Of a stretch of 64,000 nt of DNA, positions 31,779-42,732 are shown piece by piece. A program made the position numbers and the translations under genes. Where the stretch lies: NCBI RefSeq assembly GCF_002119525.1, contig NZ_CP017916.1:2418001-2482000 (forward strand), in the 5' to 3' direction. Every line of letters starts with the position of its first letter. Positions within the stretch are counted from its first letter, which is position 1. This stretch comes from Vibrio syngnathi (GTDB lineage Bacteria; Pseudomonadota; Gammaproteobacteria; Enterobacterales; Vibrionaceae). Under the pieces are notes generated by a model. The model saw only the letters and a program-made list of their open reading frames with translations. It did not search any database and had not been told where the DNA came from.

Positions 31779-31908
31779 GATTACAACTGTGTGTATTCTA
31801 TTTTTTTCTGCCGCAAATAGGCAACTTTATTCGCTGCTACATTTAAATCAATACGAAGCCCTAATCAATATAAAGCTCGAACCAATTTAAAGCGTTGGCC
31901 AAAGCACG

Positions 31909-32529
31909 TTAATCGATACCTAAAATACGTTTTACTGGTTTGAAGCTCTTACGGTAATGTTCGGTTACGCCGTGTTTTTCAATTGCTTCGAAATGCGCTT
32001 TAGTTGGGTAACCTTTATGTTTAGCGAAACCAAATTCGGGATGGATCTTATCAAGTTCTTCCATCTCTTGATCACGGACCACTTTAGCAATAATAGACGC
32101 CGCACTGATTTCAGCGACTCGTAAGTCACCCTTTACAATAGCCAGACCGGCCATCGGTAGCTCAGGGACTCGGTTTCCATCTATTAGCGCCATATCAGGT
32201 TGAACACTCAGCCCGGCAATAGCACGCTGCATAGCTACCATAGTCGCTTGTAAGATATTCAACTCATCAATTTCTTGTGGGGAACAACGACCCACAGACC
32301 ATGCCAAGGCTTTCTCTTTAATTTCAGGAAGCAGAGCAAGGCGCTTTTTCTCAGACAGTTTTTTTGAATCGTTCAAGCCTTCGATTGGGTTATTCGGATC
32401 GAGGATAACCGCGGCGGTAACTACATCACCAACTAACGGCCCACGCCCCACTTCATCAACACCAGCAAATAACTGGTAGCCTTGAGGATACTCAAAAGGA
32501 GGAAATTCTTTTTTCTCTTTTACTGCCAT
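31909..32529 (-). CDS. rnhB: Ribonuclease HII
   Basis: Removes single ribonucleotides and RNA primers from DNA. The 206-residue product has the RNase HII signature [21 protein letters not shown] with Asp25-Glu26, ALIDGN and the [12 protein letters not shown] segment that carries the remaining acid. It lies between lpxB (48 bases upstream) and dnaE (about 160 bases downstream). It is a second RNase H besides rnhA in the window, with a different fold family. Confidence 0.95.
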   Translation of the reverse strand: MAVKEKKEFPPFEYPQGYQLFAGVDEVGRGPLVGDVVTAAVILDPNNPIEGLNDSKKLSEKKRLALLPEIKEKALAWSVGRCSPQEIDELNILQATMVAMQRAIAGLSVQPDMALIDGNRVPELPMAGLAIVKGDLRVAEISAASIIAKVVRDQEMEELDKIHPEFGFAKHKGYPTKAHFEAIEKHGVTEHYRKSFKPVKRILGID

Positions 32530-32577
32530 GACAATTCTCTTTGTAACTTTTAAGCAAGTGCTTTTGAAAGAAGCACT

Positions 32578-33774
32578 TTATGATTCAACACATTCTCGAC
32601 CGATCAATTTCAGAACTGCGTTAGCTGCCTGTTTGTCAGCATCTTTACGAATCCAGTGATGCATTTCAGTAAAGCGTTCAATAAGTGGCGCGTTGTCAGT
32701 TGAAAGCATCTTATCGACCGATGGGAAAAGGTAATCTGGGTGACACTCTTCAAGAATGTGTTCTTTTACGATTTCTTCACCCGCTAGGATATTCGGTAAC
32801 GAGACAAATTCTGTGATCGACAATTTCTTAACGATATAGCCAGTGAGCTTGTTGACCTTGTAGCCAACGACCATCGGGCGTTTCAGCAACATACACTCAA
32901 GAGCAACAGTACCAGAAGCTAACAAAACAGAATCAGCAGCAGTAATCACATTGGTAGCCGTATCTTCTACCAAGGTAAATTCAAGTTCAGGTGCCGTCGA
33001 TTGCCAGATCTCTGTAAACTGTTTCTTGCGCTGTTCATTAACCAATGCAACAACAAAATTGATATCAGGGTACTTTTGCTTAATGCGCTGACAAGTTTCG
33101 ATAAATGGTTGAGCAATCAAACTCATTTCACCACCACGGCTACCCGGCAATACCGCTAACCACGGCTTATCTTGATCTAAACCTAAAAGATCGCGAGCCT
33201 CTTTCTTATTCGGCTCCAGTGGAATAGTATCAGCCAACGTGTGGCCAACGAATTCACAAGCAACGTTATATTTATCATAAAACGCTTTTTCGAATGGTAA
33301 GAAAGCCAGTACCAAATCGGTTGCTTTGTCGATTTTAAAGATACGCTTTGGACGCCATGCCCAGACTGAAGGGCTGACATAATGAACAGTCTTAATGCCC
33401 GCGTTCTTAAGATCTAATTCAAGTCTTAGATTAAAGTCTGGCGCATCAATACCGACGAAGACATCTGGCGGGTTTTGAGTAAAATACTTAACGAGCTCTG
33501 CTTTCACTTTTAGCAAGCGAGGTAAACGACCAAGCACTTCTACAAGCCCCATCACGGCAAGCTCTTCCATTTCGAAAAGAGACTCACAACCAAGAGCCTT
33601 CATTTTTGGTCCGCCAATACCCACGAATTCAGCATTCGGATATTGTGATTTGATCGCTTTAATAAAGCCTTCGCCAAGCGTGTCACCAGAGAGTTCTCCG
33701 ACAACGATACCTACACGCAGAGATTCATTCGAAACAAAGTCCAAGCTATTGGTTGCTGCTTCTTGCTGTGCCAT
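32578..33774 (-). CDS. lpxB: Lipid-A-disaccharide synthase
   Basis: A GT19 glycosyltransferase that joins UDP-diacylglucosamine and lipid X to form the tetraacyl disaccharide of lipid A at the inner membrane. The 398-residue protein is about 16 residues longer than E. coli LpxB because of an N-terminal tail ([19 protein letters not shown]) before the usual [27 protein letters not shown] and [11 protein letters not shown] are typical donor-site text. AAGGGA lies upstream of the ATG. A terminator separates it from lpxA, unlike the overlapping E. coli lpxA-lpxB pair. Confidence 0.96.
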   Translation of the reverse strand: MAQQEAATNSLDFVSNESLRVGIVVGELSGDTLGEGFIKAIKSQYPNAEFVGIGGPKMKALGCESLFEMEELAVMGLVEVLGRLPRLLKVKAELVKYFTQNPPDVFVGIDAPDFNLRLELDLKNAGIKTVHYVSPSVWAWRPKRIFKIDKATDLVLAFLPFEKAFYDKYNVACEFVGHTLADTIPLEPNKKEARDLLGLDQDKPWLAVLPGSRGGEMSLIAQPFIETCQRIKQKYPDINFVVALVNEQRKKQFTEIWQSTAPELEFTLVEDTATNVITAADSVLLASGTVALECMLLKRPMVVGYKVNKLTGYIVKKLSITEFVSLPNILAGEEIVKEHILEECHPDYLFPSVDKMLSTDNAPLIERFTEMHHWIRKDADKQAANAVLKLIGRECVES

Positions 33775-33803
33775 AGTTTTCTAATTCCCTTCTTGCCTAA
33801 AAC

Positions 33804-33836
33804 AAAAAAGATCGCCTAACGAGTAGCGATCTTTTT
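33804..33836 (-). terminator. Terminator between lpxA and lpxB
   Basis: AAAAAGATCGC pairs with GCGATCTTTTT around a ten-base loop; the A-run on the plus strand gives the minus-strand T-run. It should end most transcription coming from the rpsB-to-lpxA side, so lpxB-rnhB-dnaE-accA may need its own promoter. That promoter would have to lie in the 30 bases before lpxB, or read-through must occur. Confidence 0.82.
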
Positions 33837-33837
33837 G

Positions 33838-33889
33838 TTATACCAATCTAACGAGGTAACTATTGTCATACTCATATTGATTGGTACAT
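33838..33889. repeat. Imperfect inverted repeat, TACCAATC...GATTGGTA
   Basis: About 50 bases whose ends are complementary (TACCAATC near 33842 and GATTGGTA near 33879) with an unpaired AT-rich middle. It sits between the lpxA stop and the terminator. The TACCAAT end resembles the left end of the IS630-type element at 63.77 kb, so it may be a worn-down miniature element, but the similarity is short. Confidence 0.4.
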
Positions 33890-33903
33890 AACCACATCAA
33901 GTA

Positions 33904-34692
33904 TTAACGAATAATACCGCGCTCAGAGCTCTCTAGCATTTCTAACATAGGAGTCACCGAAGCAAACTCTTTCGCCATTTCAACTAAAGCGGCTTTCGCT
34001 TCTTCAAGTGTTTTGCCTGAACGGTATAACTCTTTGTACGCTTTCTGTAATGCTCGAATTTCTGGTTTCTCAAATCCGTTACGCTTCAAGCCCACTAGGT
34101 TGAGGCCGAATGGAGCGGCATGATTACCCTGTGCAAGCACGTACGGCAGTACATCTTGAACAACCGCAGAACAGCCGCCAATGTAAGCGTAAGCACCAAT
34201 AGAACAAAATGGGTGAATAGCAGAAAGCGCCATAACACCAGCATAATCGCCAACGGTTACGTGGCCACCAAGAATAGCATTGTTACCAATGTGAGTATGG
34301 TTACCAACAATAACATCGTGTGCTACGTGAGCATTTACACAAAGTAAGTTGTCATCGCCAATCACAGTGGTCGCTTTGTCTTGAGTTGTACCACGATGGA
34401 TCTGAACTGCTTCACGAATCACATTACGGTCACCGATCACAACAGTCGTGTCTTCACCACCGTATTTCTTATCTTGGTTTTCTTCTCCAATCACTGCGTG
34501 TGGGAAGATTCGGTTTTGCTTACCAATTGTCGTGTGACCTTTGATCACAACATGCGACATCACTTCAGTGTCGTCACCAATTGTCACGTTACCAGCAATG
34601 TAAGTGAAAGGCCCAACCGTCACGTTAGCACCGATAGTTACATCACCTTCGATTACTGCTGCCGGGTGAATTTTCGCTGTTTCATGAATCAT
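33904..34692 (-). CDS. lpxA: UDP-N-acetylglucosamine acyltransferase
   Basis: Adds the 3-O-hydroxyacyl chain to UDP-GlcNAc, the first step of lipid A synthesis. A 262-residue left-handed beta-helix trimer protein built of hexapeptide repeats, with the catalytic His125 in [11 protein letters not shown] and a C-terminal helical domain. The frame extends 15 codons upstream through fabZ, but GAGAG precedes the chosen ATG and the length equals E. coli LpxA. It starts 1 base after the fabZ stop. Confidence 0.96.
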   Translation of the reverse strand: MIHETAKIHPAAVIEGDVTIGANVTVGPFTYIAGNVTIGDDTEVMSHVVIKGHTTIGKQNRIFPHAVIGEENQDKKYGGEDTTVVIGDRNVIREAVQIHRGTTQDKATTVIGDDNLLCVNAHVAHDVIVGNHTHIGNNAILGGHVTVGDYAGVMALSAIHPFCSIGAYAYIGGCSAVVQDVLPYVLAQGNHAAPFGLNLVGLKRNGFEKPEIRALQKAYKELYRSGKTLEEAKAALVEMAKEFASVTPMLEMLESSERGIIR

Positions 34693-34693
34693 A

Positions 34694-35146
34694 TTAAAAC
34701 TCTCTACGAGCACATTTAAGTTCAGCTGAACATACAACTACGCCGTCAACTTTCGCTACACCGTTGAACGATGCAATGCCACGACGCTCTTTTAAGAACT
34801 CAACTTCGATAACCAATTGGTCACCTGGCACTACTGGTTTGCGGAACTTGGCTTTATCGACACTTGCAAAGTAGTAAAGCTCATTACCTGAAGGAGCACC
34901 AAAAGATTTAAATGCTAGAAGACCTGTTGCTTGTGCCATTGCTTCTAAGATCAACACGCCTGGGAATACAGGAAGTTGTGGGAAGTGGCCTGTGAACTGA
35001 GGTTCGTTAACAGAAACATTCTTAATCGCTGTCAGTGTTTTCTCTTTTTCAAAGCTAGTCACACGATCAACCATTAAGAATGGGTAGCGATGAGGTAATA
35101 GTTCCTGAATTTCAGTAATGTTCATCGTTGTCTGTTCAGTAGTCAA
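34694..35146 (-). CDS. fabZ: 3-hydroxyacyl-[ACP] dehydratase FabZ
   Basis: Dehydrates 3-hydroxyacyl-ACP in fatty acid elongation, competing with LpxA/LpxD for the same substrate pool. The hot-dog-fold enzyme of 150 residues has catalytic His54 ([14 protein letters not shown]) and Glu68 ([10 protein letters not shown]), and the conserved [15 protein letters not shown]-terminus. It lies between lpxD and lpxA as in most gamma-proteobacteria, after a possible attenuator hairpin. Confidence 0.97.
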   Translation of the reverse strand: MTTEQTTMNITEIQELLPHRYPFLMVDRVTSFEKEKTLTAIKNVSVNEPQFTGHFPQLPVFPGVLILEAMAQATGLLAFKSFGAPSGNELYYFASVDKAKFRKPVVPGDQLVIEVEFLKERRGIASFNGVAKVDGVVVCSAELKCARREF

Positions 35147-35193
35147 AGTCGTATTCCTATGTATATTCTTTATTTAATGAGAAGGATTATAAA

Positions 35194-35225
35194 CGAAAAA
35201 GACTCGCTGTACGCGAGCCTTTTAT
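35194..35225 (-). terminator. Attenuator-like hairpin between lpxD and fabZ
   Basis: CTCGC and GCGAG, extended by AAAAAG and CTTTT, form a short stem with a T-run on the minus strand. Located inside the lpx operon, so partial termination is more likely than full. Confidence 0.6.
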
Positions 35226-35239
35226 TAGAAATGCTGGAA

Positions 35240-36271
35240 TTATGATTCCGCACTGTTCTCGATAAGTTTTTCAACGGTTTTCAAACGCTTGTTCATTTCA
35301 TCAATACGATGAACTCGCGTTGCTGTTTTACGCCAATCTTTATTTGGCTGTAAAGGAATACCTGAAGAGTACATGCCTTTTTCGGTGATACTGCGCATTA
35401 CCATCCCCATACCAGTGATTGTAACGCCGTCAACGATTTCTATATGACCATTAATCACACAACCGCCACCAATAATACAGTACTTACCTATCGTTGTGCT
35501 GCCGGCAATGATAGTACCACCTGCAATAGCAGAACCATATCCGATGTGAACATTATGAGCTATCTGAAGTTGGTTATCTAAGATAACGTTATCTTCAATA
35601 ATAGTGTCATCTAATGCGCCACGGTCAACGGTAGTACACGCGCCTATTTCTACGCGGTTACCAACACGAACTGAACCGACTTGCGGGATCTTAACCCACT
35701 CGCCTTTCTCATTCGCATAACCAAAACCATCGGATCCAATCACTGTACTAGATTGAATCAAACATGCTTCGCCGATCACCACTTCATGGTAAACACTTAC
35801 GTTAGCCCAAAGCTTAGTACCTGCGCCAATTTTTGCATTTTGACCAATAAAGCAACCAGCACCGATAACGACGTCATCACCAAGCACTACGCCAGTTTCA
35901 ATCACAGCATTGGCACCAATAGACACATTTTGTCCAATGGTCGCGTCGCCTGAAATTGAAGCAGAATCAGCAATACCCGCAGCTGGCGCTGGCGTGGTAT
36001 CAAGCGCTTGAGCAACCTTAGCAAAAGCAACATAAGGGTCGCTGACCACAATAACGTTGGTCTTACACAGTTCACGCTCGCTCTCTTTAACCATAATAGC
36101 GGATGCTTTACAGTCACCAAGGTGCTTGCTGTACTTCACGTTAGAAAGGAACGTAATATTTCCTTCTTGCGCTTTATCCATAGGAGCGACTGCTGAAACG
36201 GTAACTGTACCGTCTCCGTGTAGCTCTCCACCGGTAATCGTTGCCAATTCGGCTAAGGTCAGATTCTTCAT
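35240..36271 (-). CDS. lpxD: UDP-3-O-(3-hydroxyacyl)glucosamine N-acyltransferase
   Basis: The third step of lipid A synthesis: N-acylation of UDP-3-O-acylglucosamine. A 343-residue protein with an N-terminal uridine-binding domain, a left-handed beta-helix of hexapeptide repeats and catalytic His239 ([13 protein letters not shown]), plus a C-terminal helix ([15 protein letters not shown]). Separated from skp by only 5 bases, so translated with it. Confidence 0.96.
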   Translation of the reverse strand: MKNLTLAELATITGGELHGDGTVTVSAVAPMDKAQEGNITFLSNVKYSKHLGDCKASAIMVKESERELCKTNVIVVSDPYVAFAKVAQALDTTPAPAAGIADSASISGDATIGQNVSIGANAVIETGVVLGDDVVIGAGCFIGQNAKIGAGTKLWANVSVYHEVVIGEACLIQSSTVIGSDGFGYANEKGEWVKIPQVGSVRVGNRVEIGACTTVDRGALDDTIIEDNVILDNQLQIAHNVHIGYGSAIAGGTIIAGSTTIGKYCIIGGGCVINGHIEIVDGVTITGMGMVMRSITEKGMYSSGIPLQPNKDWRKTATRVHRIDEMNKRLKTVEKLIENSAES

Positions 36272-36276
36272 AAAAC

Positions 36277-36786
36277 TTATTTCAGTGATTTAATTACTTT
36301 TTCAGAGATGTTGTATTCTGGCTTGCCGTACTGCAGAGCTTGAATATCAACGATCATGTCGTAGCCTTCTTTCTCTGCAACTTTAGTTACAGCATCTTGA
36401 ATTACTTTGAATAGCTTCTGCTTCTCTTGTGCTTCACGACGTTGGCTTGCTTTTTCTAGTGCTTGAGCTTTGATTTTGTATTTGCTGTCTAGTTGGCCGA
36501 CTTCAATACGAAGTTTCTCTACTTCATCAGGCCCTAATAGCTCACCATCACGCTTAAGCTTTTCAATCTTAGTCTTAGCTTCAGCTTGGATACTTTGAAG
36601 CTCAGCAGCTTTATCTTTGAACTCTTCCTGCATTTTTTGAAGAACAACTTCACGCTGAGGTAGAGCCTGGAATACTTGTGCAGTATTTACATAGCCCACT
36701 TTTTGCGCAGCTTCAGCCGCTGTTGCAAAGAAAGAAGAGCTAAGAACTACAAGGCCTAAACCTGCTGCTTTAATCATATTTTTCAA
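36277..36786 (-). CDS. skp: Periplasmic chaperone Skp (OmpH)
   Basis: A trimeric periplasmic chaperone that carries unfolded outer membrane proteins to the BAM complex. The 169-residue product has a signal peptide ([20 protein letters not shown], cleavage near AAEAA), a short beta core ([12 protein letters not shown]) and long charged coiled-coil arms (residues 45-125). The start is a TTG: AAAGGA lies seven bases before it, whereas the next ATG three codons later is too far from that site. It follows bamA by 18 bases. Confidence 0.94.
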   Translation of the reverse strand: MKNMIKAAGLGLVVLSSSFFATAAEAAQKVGYVNTAQVFQALPQREVVLQKMQEEFKDKAAELQSIQAEAKTKIEKLKRDGELLGPDEVEKLRIEVGQLDSKYKIKAQALEKASQRREAQEKQKLFKVIQDAVTKVAEKEGYDMIVDIQALQYGKPEYNISEKVIKSLK

Positions 36787-36804
36787 AATATTGTCCTTTA
36801 AAGA

Positions 36805-39210
36805 TTAGAAAGTTCTACCAATGGTGAATGTGAAGAATTCTTCGTCATCGCCTTCGTAGATTTTGATTGGTTTCGCTAGAGAGAAAACCAATGGGCCCAT
36901 CGGTGACATCCACTGAAGAGCGGCACCATAAGATGAACGGTAATTTGTTGGGTCAGAGTAATCGTAGTAGTACTGTTGACCGCTATTCGGTGCGCCACGA
37001 TCTACGAATTCGGTATCCCATACACTTGCCATATCGAAGAACACGCTAGTTCGAATCTGACTGCGCGCTTCATCAGAAGCAAACGGTGTGGGTACGATTA
37101 ACTCTACGCTAGCCAAAGCAACCGCATTACCACCAACCGAATCATCGGTTGCAGAATTGTACGTCGGGTTGTTGCCCGTGCTATTTCCGTAAACAGCTTT
37201 TGGACCAGCGGAGTTAGAACCAAAACCACGTAGTGTTGTAAAACCACCCGCGTAGTAGTTTTCGTAGAATGGGAACAAGTTATCATTACCATCCGTTTGA
37301 CCATAACCGTTACCATAGCCTAATCGACCACGCATCAATAGTGTGAACTCATGCTTTTTAGTCAACGGAATGTAATGTTTTACATCGTATTGCGCTTTGA
37401 AGTATTTAGCATCCGAACCAGGTACTGTCATTTTCGCGAAAGCACGTTGGTGGTTACCTTCAGTAGGGAAGAAGCCACGGTTAAGGTTGTTGCGCGTCCA
37501 AGAGATATTGATATCGAAGTCATCGGTTAAGATATGCTCATCACCGTATTGGTCGATACTTCTCGCAAACTGTTCAACTTGAATATAGGTAGGAACGTTA
37601 CCGATCTTGTTGTGCGTATAACCAAAACCAAACTCGAGACGGTTCAGCTCATCCATAGGGAAACCCCATGTTAAGCTCGTACCATAACTTTGGTTGGTAT
37701 AATCGACAATGCCCGCTTCAGAGGCTTCAAATTCGTTGTAGAAGATTTTTCCGCCCATACTCACGCCATCAAGGTTCCAGTATGGGTCGCGGTAGTCTAA
37801 GCTCACATTCTTTTGGTAATCGTTCATCATGGCGCTTACGCCAACACGGTTACCAGAACCTGCAAAGTTATCTTGCTGTAAACCAACCTGGAAGCTGACA
37901 CCCGATTCAGTACCGTAGCCAACACCGAAGTTGACGCTACCCGAGTTCGCTTCCTTAACGTTGTAAACCAGATCCACTTGGTCTTCACTGCCAGGAACAC
38001 GTACCGTTTGCACATCAACCGTTTCAAAAAAGCCTAAACGGTTAAGACGGCTCTTACCTGTATCAATCGACTTGGAGTTCAGCCAGCTGCCTTCCATTTG
38101 ACGCATTTCACGACGCAGTACTTCATCTTTCGTTGAGTTGTTACCCGTGAATCGAATATCACGAACGTAGATACGGCTGCCCGCTTCTACATTAATAACC
38201 AACGACACTTCTTTGGTCTCATCGTCAAATTCAGGAATCGTACGAACTTGTGGGTACGCATAGCCAGATTCGCCTAGAATTCGTTTCACGCTCTCTTCTA
38301 AAGAAGTTACAGAAGAACCGTTATATGTATCGCCATCTTCGAATGGCACTAACGCTTCGAAGTCAGCCTCTCGGCCGATAAGCTCACCACGGAAAGAGAC
38401 ATCTTTAACGGTATAAGCTTCGCCTTCGTCTAGGCCTAGCGTGATGTAAACACCTTTCTTATCAGGAGAGATCGCAACCTGAGTCGAATCTACCTTAAAC
38501 TTAAGGTAACCACGGTCAAGGTAGTAAGATTTCAACGCTTCGATGTCACCGGCTAATACTTGCTTCTGGTATTTTTCATCCGCAAGGAAATTCCACCATG
38601 CAACATCAACGTTCAAGTTGAAACGACTCAGTAGATCAGCGTCAGAGAAAACGTCGTTACCGATAAAGTTAATTTGCTGAATCTTAGCGGACACGCCCTC
38701 AGTAAACACAAACTTAAGGTCAGAACGGTTACGAGGCAGAGGCGTCACTACGGCTTTCACTGTCGCGTTGTATTTACCAACACTGTAGTAAAAATCTTCA
38801 AGGCCCTTCTCAATGTTACTCAGTGTAGTACGGTCAAGGGCTTCACCTTCACGAACACCAGATGCATCTAGGTTCTGCTGAAGTTGTTCTTCTTTGATCG
38901 CCTTGTTACCTGAGAATGAGATACTTGCGATGGTCGGTCGTTCTTTGACTTGAACAACTAAAACACCTTCATCGCGAAGGACTTTAACGTCCTCAAAGTT
39001 GCCTGAAGCATACAGTGCACGAATGATCTCAGATACATCGCCGTCATCCACTTCATCGCCAATACGTACTGGCATTTTCAGTAGAGCTGCACCAAGTGCA
39101 ACACGCTGTAAACCTTCGATCTTGATATCTTGAACTACAAAGTTTTGTGCTCCGTTCGCAGCCACACTAGTGGCCAATAGACTTGCGAACAGAATTTGCT
39201 TAATCGCCAT
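36805..39210 (-). CDS. bamA: Outer membrane protein assembly factor BamA
   Basis: The central pore of the BAM machine that inserts beta-barrel proteins into the outer membrane. The 801-residue precursor has a signal peptide (residues 1-20), five POTRA domains (about 22-420, starting FVVQDIKIEGLQRV) and a C-terminal 16-strand barrel with the RGF motif in FTTLRGFGSNSAGP and a final aromatic residue (FTFTIGRTF). The BamC lipoprotein is encoded at the left edge. It sits between rseP and skp, the standard order. Confidence 0.97.
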   Translation of the reverse strand: MAIKQILFASLLATSVAANGAQNFVVQDIKIEGLQRVALGAALLKMPVRIGDEVDDGDVSEIIRALYASGNFEDVKVLRDEGVLVVQVKERPTIASISFSGNKAIKEEQLQQNLDASGVREGEALDRTTLSNIEKGLEDFYYSVGKYNATVKAVVTPLPRNRSDLKFVFTEGVSAKIQQINFIGNDVFSDADLLSRFNLNVDVAWWNFLADEKYQKQVLAGDIEALKSYYLDRGYLKFKVDSTQVAISPDKKGVYITLGLDEGEAYTVKDVSFRGELIGREADFEALVPFEDGDTYNGSSVTSLEESVKRILGESGYAYPQVRTIPEFDDETKEVSLVINVEAGSRIYVRDIRFTGNNSTKDEVLRREMRQMEGSWLNSKSIDTGKSRLNRLGFFETVDVQTVRVPGSEDQVDLVYNVKEANSGSVNFGVGYGTESGVSFQVGLQQDNFAGSGNRVGVSAMMNDYQKNVSLDYRDPYWNLDGVSMGGKIFYNEFEASEAGIVDYTNQSYGTSLTWGFPMDELNRLEFGFGYTHNKIGNVPTYIQVEQFARSIDQYGDEHILTDDFDINISWTRNNLNRGFFPTEGNHQRAFAKMTVPGSDAKYFKAQYDVKHYIPLTKKHEFTLLMRGRLGYGNGYGQTDGNDNLFPFYENYYAGGFTTLRGFGSNSAGPKAVYGNSTGNNPTYNSATDDSVGGNAVALASVELIVPTPFASDEARSQIRTSVFFDMASVWDTEFVDRGAPNSGQQYYYDYSDPTNYRSSYGAALQWMSPMGPLVFSLAKPIKIYEGDDEEFFTFTIGRTF

Positions 39211-39258
39211 ACTTATTCTAATTATTCCTTGCTACTACCAATGCCTGTGAGAAACCAT

Positions 39259-40617
39259 TCACAGACGAGTAAAATCATTAAATATTGCCAGAGCCATCAA
39301 AGAGAAGAGGATTGCGCCTCCCACTCTGTATCCCATTTCTTGAACTTTTTCAGGTACAGGTTTACGAGTAACGGCCTCAATAGCAAAAAAGAGCAAATGT
39401 CCGCCATCAAGCATAGGCAGCGGAACTAAATTAATAATACCCAAGTTAACACTAATCAGAGCTAAAAAACCTAAGAAGTAAACTAAACCGTAATCGGCGG
39501 TTGCCCCTGCGCCTTTAGCAATTGAAATTGGGCCACTCAAGTTATTTAAGCCAACATCACCAACGATGAGCTTCTTAAGCATTGTCAGCGTCAAACCTAT
39601 GATTTGACCTGTTTTATCAAATGCTTTTCCTACAGACTCAATTACACCAAATTGTAACTCAAAGCGATAATCTTCTGGCCATTCTGCGACTTCGGGAGCA
39701 ATACCCGCATAGCCGATTGTAGAACCATCAGAAAACTCGCGACTATTGGGCGTCATAACCAATGACCGCTCAACACCATTTCGTAATACGACAAGGTCCA
39801 AGGGCATCATTGGGTGTGAACGGATTAATTCAACAACCGACTTCCACTGCTCAATAGGCTGACCATTAATTTCGACAATTTTATCGCCAGATTCTAGCCC
39901 TGCAGAATAGGCAGCACCGTCATCAATAACTTGAGCGAGCACTGTCGATATCTCTGGAGAATACGGTCTAAAACCAAGCGTTGTCATTGCTGACTCAGTT
40001 TCTGGGTTGAACGACCAGTCAGAAATATCCAATATTATCTGTTGTTCAAAGCCGATATCGTCTTGAGAAGAAACCGTTACCGTCATGGACTCATCACCAA
40101 TATGTGATATCAAACCCAAGTTTACCGATTCCCAATCTGCGGTTTTGATTCCTGAAATAGATTTAAGTTCCATTCCACTTTCAATTCCGGCTTGTGCCAC
40201 GATAGATTGAGGTGTTACCTCTCCAATCACAGGCTTAACCGCTGGAACACCAATCAAAAAAACCAGCCAATATGCGAACACGGCAAAGATAAAGTTGAAT
40301 GCTGGACCTGCCCCCACAATCGCCGTTCGTTTCCACAACGGTTTCTTATCAAAAGCGTATTGCTGTTCGTCTTCAGAAAGGTCATCAACACGACCATCAA
40401 GCATCTTAACGTAGCCACCCAATGGAATGACAGACAAGCTGTACTCTGTGCCATCGCGGCCAACTTTACTCCAGATCGATTTACCAAAACCAATCGAGAA
40501 TTTTTCTACTTTCACACCGCAGCGACGAGCAACCCAGAAGTGTCCAAATTCATGAACAGCGACCAGAATACCAAGCGCTACAATAAAGGATGCGAAGTTC
40601 CACAGAATTCCACTCAT
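39259..40617 (-). CDS. rseP: Site-2 intramembrane protease RseP
   Basis: Cleaves RseA in the membrane to free sigma-E under envelope stress. The 452-residue protein has the zinc motif HEFGH (His22, Glu23, His26) in the first membrane helix, two periplasmic PDZ domains (about 115-290) and the C-terminal LDG motif ([14 protein letters not shown]) with the third ligand. Its ATG overlaps the dxr stop by 4 bases. Placing this next to bamA and skp couples barrel assembly with its stress sensor. Confidence 0.97.
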   Translation of the reverse strand: MSGILWNFASFIVALGILVAVHEFGHFWVARRCGVKVEKFSIGFGKSIWSKVGRDGTEYSLSVIPLGGYVKMLDGRVDDLSEDEQQYAFDKKPLWKRTAIVGAGPAFNFIFAVFAYWLVFLIGVPAVKPVIGEVTPQSIVAQAGIESGMELKSISGIKTADWESVNLGLISHIGDESMTVTVSSQDDIGFEQQIILDISDWSFNPETESAMTTLGFRPYSPEISTVLAQVIDDGAAYSAGLESGDKIVEINGQPIEQWKSVVELIRSHPMMPLDLVVLRNGVERSLVMTPNSREFSDGSTIGYAGIAPEVAEWPEDYRFELQFGVIESVGKAFDKTGQIIGLTLTMLKKLIVGDVGLNNLSGPISIAKGAGATADYGLVYFLGFLALISVNLGIINLVPLPMLDGGHLLFFAIEAVTRKPVPEKVQEMGYRVGGAILFSLMALAIFNDFTRL

Positions 40618-41822
40618 GCTAGCTGCTCTTTTATAAATTGAATGGCTATTTGACGAGACATATTATCGAGCTCGAGAAGGCTTTCCAAGCTATCTAAGCC
40701 CTCAGAGTTATATTGTTCACATACTTTGTTCATAACATGCTCGTTAATGATAGCAATATCGGTAAACTTAACTTGATTGTTCAAGAAAGCATCGACTGCA
40801 ATTTCGTTTGCCGCATTAATCGCTGTTGTTGCATGCTGACCCAAATAGCACGCCTCAATGGCTAATCTCAAACATGGGTAACGAGTTAAATCGGGCTCTA
40901 AGAAGGTAAGCTCGCCCACTTTGGTGAAATCCAGAGGCTTAACACCCGCTTCAGTACGATCAGGATAAGACATGGTCAAAGCGATTGGCGTTGCCATATC
41001 GGGTTCGCCCATTTGAGCGAGCACCGAGCCATCCTTGTACTGAACCATAGAATGAATCACAGACTGAGGGTGGATAATGACTTTGAGTTGCTCTTGAGAG
41101 GCATTAAATAGCCATTTCGCCTCAATGTACTCTAAGCCTTTATTCATCATCGTAGCTGAATCAACAGAGATCTTAGGGCCCATTGACCAGTTAGGGTGTG
41201 CAATAGCTCTCTCAGGTGTGACCGACTCTAGCTCTGCAACGTCCGTATAACGGAAAGGACCACCCGAACCAGTCAAAAGAATATGGTTGATACCGTTCTC
41301 TTCTAAATCACAACGGCCTAGGTTAGTTTGTACGTTCTGAGGCAAGCATTGAAAGATAGCATTGTGCTCGCTGTCGACAGGAAGCAGTTCAGCGCCGTAC
41401 TTCTCTACGGCGTCGATAAACAACTGCCCTGACATCACTAAGGCTTCTTTATTAGCCAATAAGATACGCTTGCCCGCTTTAACTGCTGACATAGTAGGAA
41501 GCAAACCTGCCGCACCCACAATAGCAGCCATTACCGTGTCCACTTCATCTAGAGAAGCGACCTGACACATGCCTTCAGAGCCAGAAAGAACTTTGATGTT
41601 TGGGTGATTCGCAGACAACACTTCAGTCAGCTTAGACGCTGCATCAGGGCAAGCCATAGCAACATAGCTTGGTTGCCACTTTTCAACTAACGCCAGCATC
41701 TTTTCAACATTCGAGCCTGCAGCCATTGCTACGACCGAATAGAGTTCTGGGTTTTGTTCAACGACTTTTAGTGTACTTGCACCAATTGAGCCGGTAGCGC
41801 CAAGGATAGTTAGATTTCGCAT
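40614..41822 (-). CDS. dxr: 1-deoxy-D-xylulose-5-phosphate reductoisomerase
   Basis: Makes 2-C-methyl-D-erythritol 4-phosphate in the non-mevalonate isoprenoid pathway, using NADPH and a divalent metal. The 402-residue product starts [20 protein letters not shown] (NADPH-binding loop) and has [14 protein letters not shown] with the metal ligands and [21 protein letters not shown] start 13 codons upstream is possible but the ATG fits the family. The ribosome binding site is weak. It overlaps rseP by 4 bases. Confidence 0.96.
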   Translation of the reverse strand: MRNLTILGATGSIGASTLKVVEQNPELYSVVAMAAGSNVEKMLALVEKWQPSYVAMACPDAASKLTEVLSANHPNIKVLSGSEGMCQVASLDEVDTVMAAIVGAAGLLPTMSAVKAGKRILLANKEALVMSGQLFIDAVEKYGAELLPVDSEHNAIFQCLPQNVQTNLGRCDLEENGINHILLTGSGGPFRYTDVAELESVTPERAIAHPNWSMGPKISVDSATMMNKGLEYIEAKWLFNASQEQLKVIIHPQSVIHSMVQYKDGSVLAQMGEPDMATPIALTMSYPDRTEAGVKPLDFTKVGELTFLEPDLTRYPCLRLAIEACYLGQHATTAINAANEIAVDAFLNNQVKFTDIAIINEHVMNKVCEQYNSEGLDSLESLLELDNMSRQIAIQFIKEQLA

Positions 41823-41846
41823 CACATATGACCGTAGGAATGTAAT

Positions 41847-41872
41847 AAAGGGCAGAATCACTGCCCTTTTTT
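41847..41872. terminator. Hairpin between cdsA and dxr
   Basis: AAAGGGCAG pairs with CTGCCCTTT around AATCA. The T-run is on the plus strand; on the minus strand, in which the genes run, it is only TTTATT, so it probably attenuates rather than stops transcription. Confidence 0.55.
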
Positions 41873-41873
41873 A

Positions 41874-42716
41874 TTAGAATGCTAAATAAAGCAGAGCAAA
41901 GACAGGGAATGCAGCCGTTAAGCTATCTATTCTATCAAGTATACCACCATGACCAGGAATCAGATTACTGCTGTCTTTCACCCCAGAAACACGTTTAAAC
42001 ATGCTTTCAACAAGATCACCAAGAACAGAAATAACGACGGTCACAAGAGTAATAACAATCATGTGGAGAGGACTTGTGAATTGGATATCAAACAAGTCAG
42101 CAAAGATCCAGGCCACGATCACTGCTGTAATGATGCCACCAATAAGACCTTCAATCGTTTTATTAGGACTCACCGCAGGGGCCATTTTTCGCTTGCCAAA
42201 GCTCTTTCCTGAAAAATAAGCACCACTGTCTGCAGCCCAAACAAGCAAGCAAACGAACATCACCAATTTTGCACCGTGGTAAGGATCAACATCGATACCG
42301 TTAGCGCGCAGGATAACCACACTCCAGAAGAATGGTAGCAAAGTCAGCACGCCAAATGCGTGACGAAGAATGGATGAGTCTTTCCATGCTGGCATAGACT
42401 TAGGATAAGTCACTGCCATACCACTTGCGATTACCCACCAAATTGAACCAATCGTCAGAATGGCATAGTGAGCACTCGATAAGTTATTAAGGCTAAATGC
42501 ATCAAAAGGTATAAAAGCAAAACTTGCAGCACTTACCACAACTGTTGGAATCAACGCTAAATAACGCGATTTGCTTTCAACAAACTGAGTCCACTCCCAA
42601 AAACCCAGTAGCGAGATTACCGCTAGTGAAAGAATAAACGTGGGAAGTGATAACTCGAAAATACCTAGAATAACTAGGGGAGCTAAAATCAACGCCGTAA
42701 TAATTCGTTGTTTCAA
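41874..42716 (-). CDS. cdsA: Phosphatidate cytidylyltransferase
   Basis: Makes CDP-diacylglycerol, the precursor of all phospholipids, in the inner membrane. The 280-residue product has about eight membrane helices and the C-terminal CDS signature (SGVKDSSNLIPGHGGILDRIDS). The start is TTG with AAGGA about ten bases upstream, giving the family-like MKQRIITALILAPLVI; no ATG lies nearby. Located between uppS and dxr. Confidence 0.95.
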   Translation of the reverse strand: MKQRIITALILAPLVILGIFELSLPTFILSLAVISLLGFWEWTQFVESKSRYLALIPTVVVSAASFAFIPFDAFSLNNLSSAHYAILTIGSIWWVIASGMAVTYPKSMPAWKDSSILRHAFGVLTLLPFFWSVVILRANGIDVDPYHGAKLVMFVCLLVWAADSGAYFSGKSFGKRKMAPAVSPNKTIEGLIGGIITAVIVAWIFADLFDIQFTSPLHMIVITLVTVVISVLGDLVESMFKRVSGVKDSSNLIPGHGGILDRIDSLTAAFPVFALLYLAF

Positions 42717-42732
42717 ACCAAAAAAATCCTTA

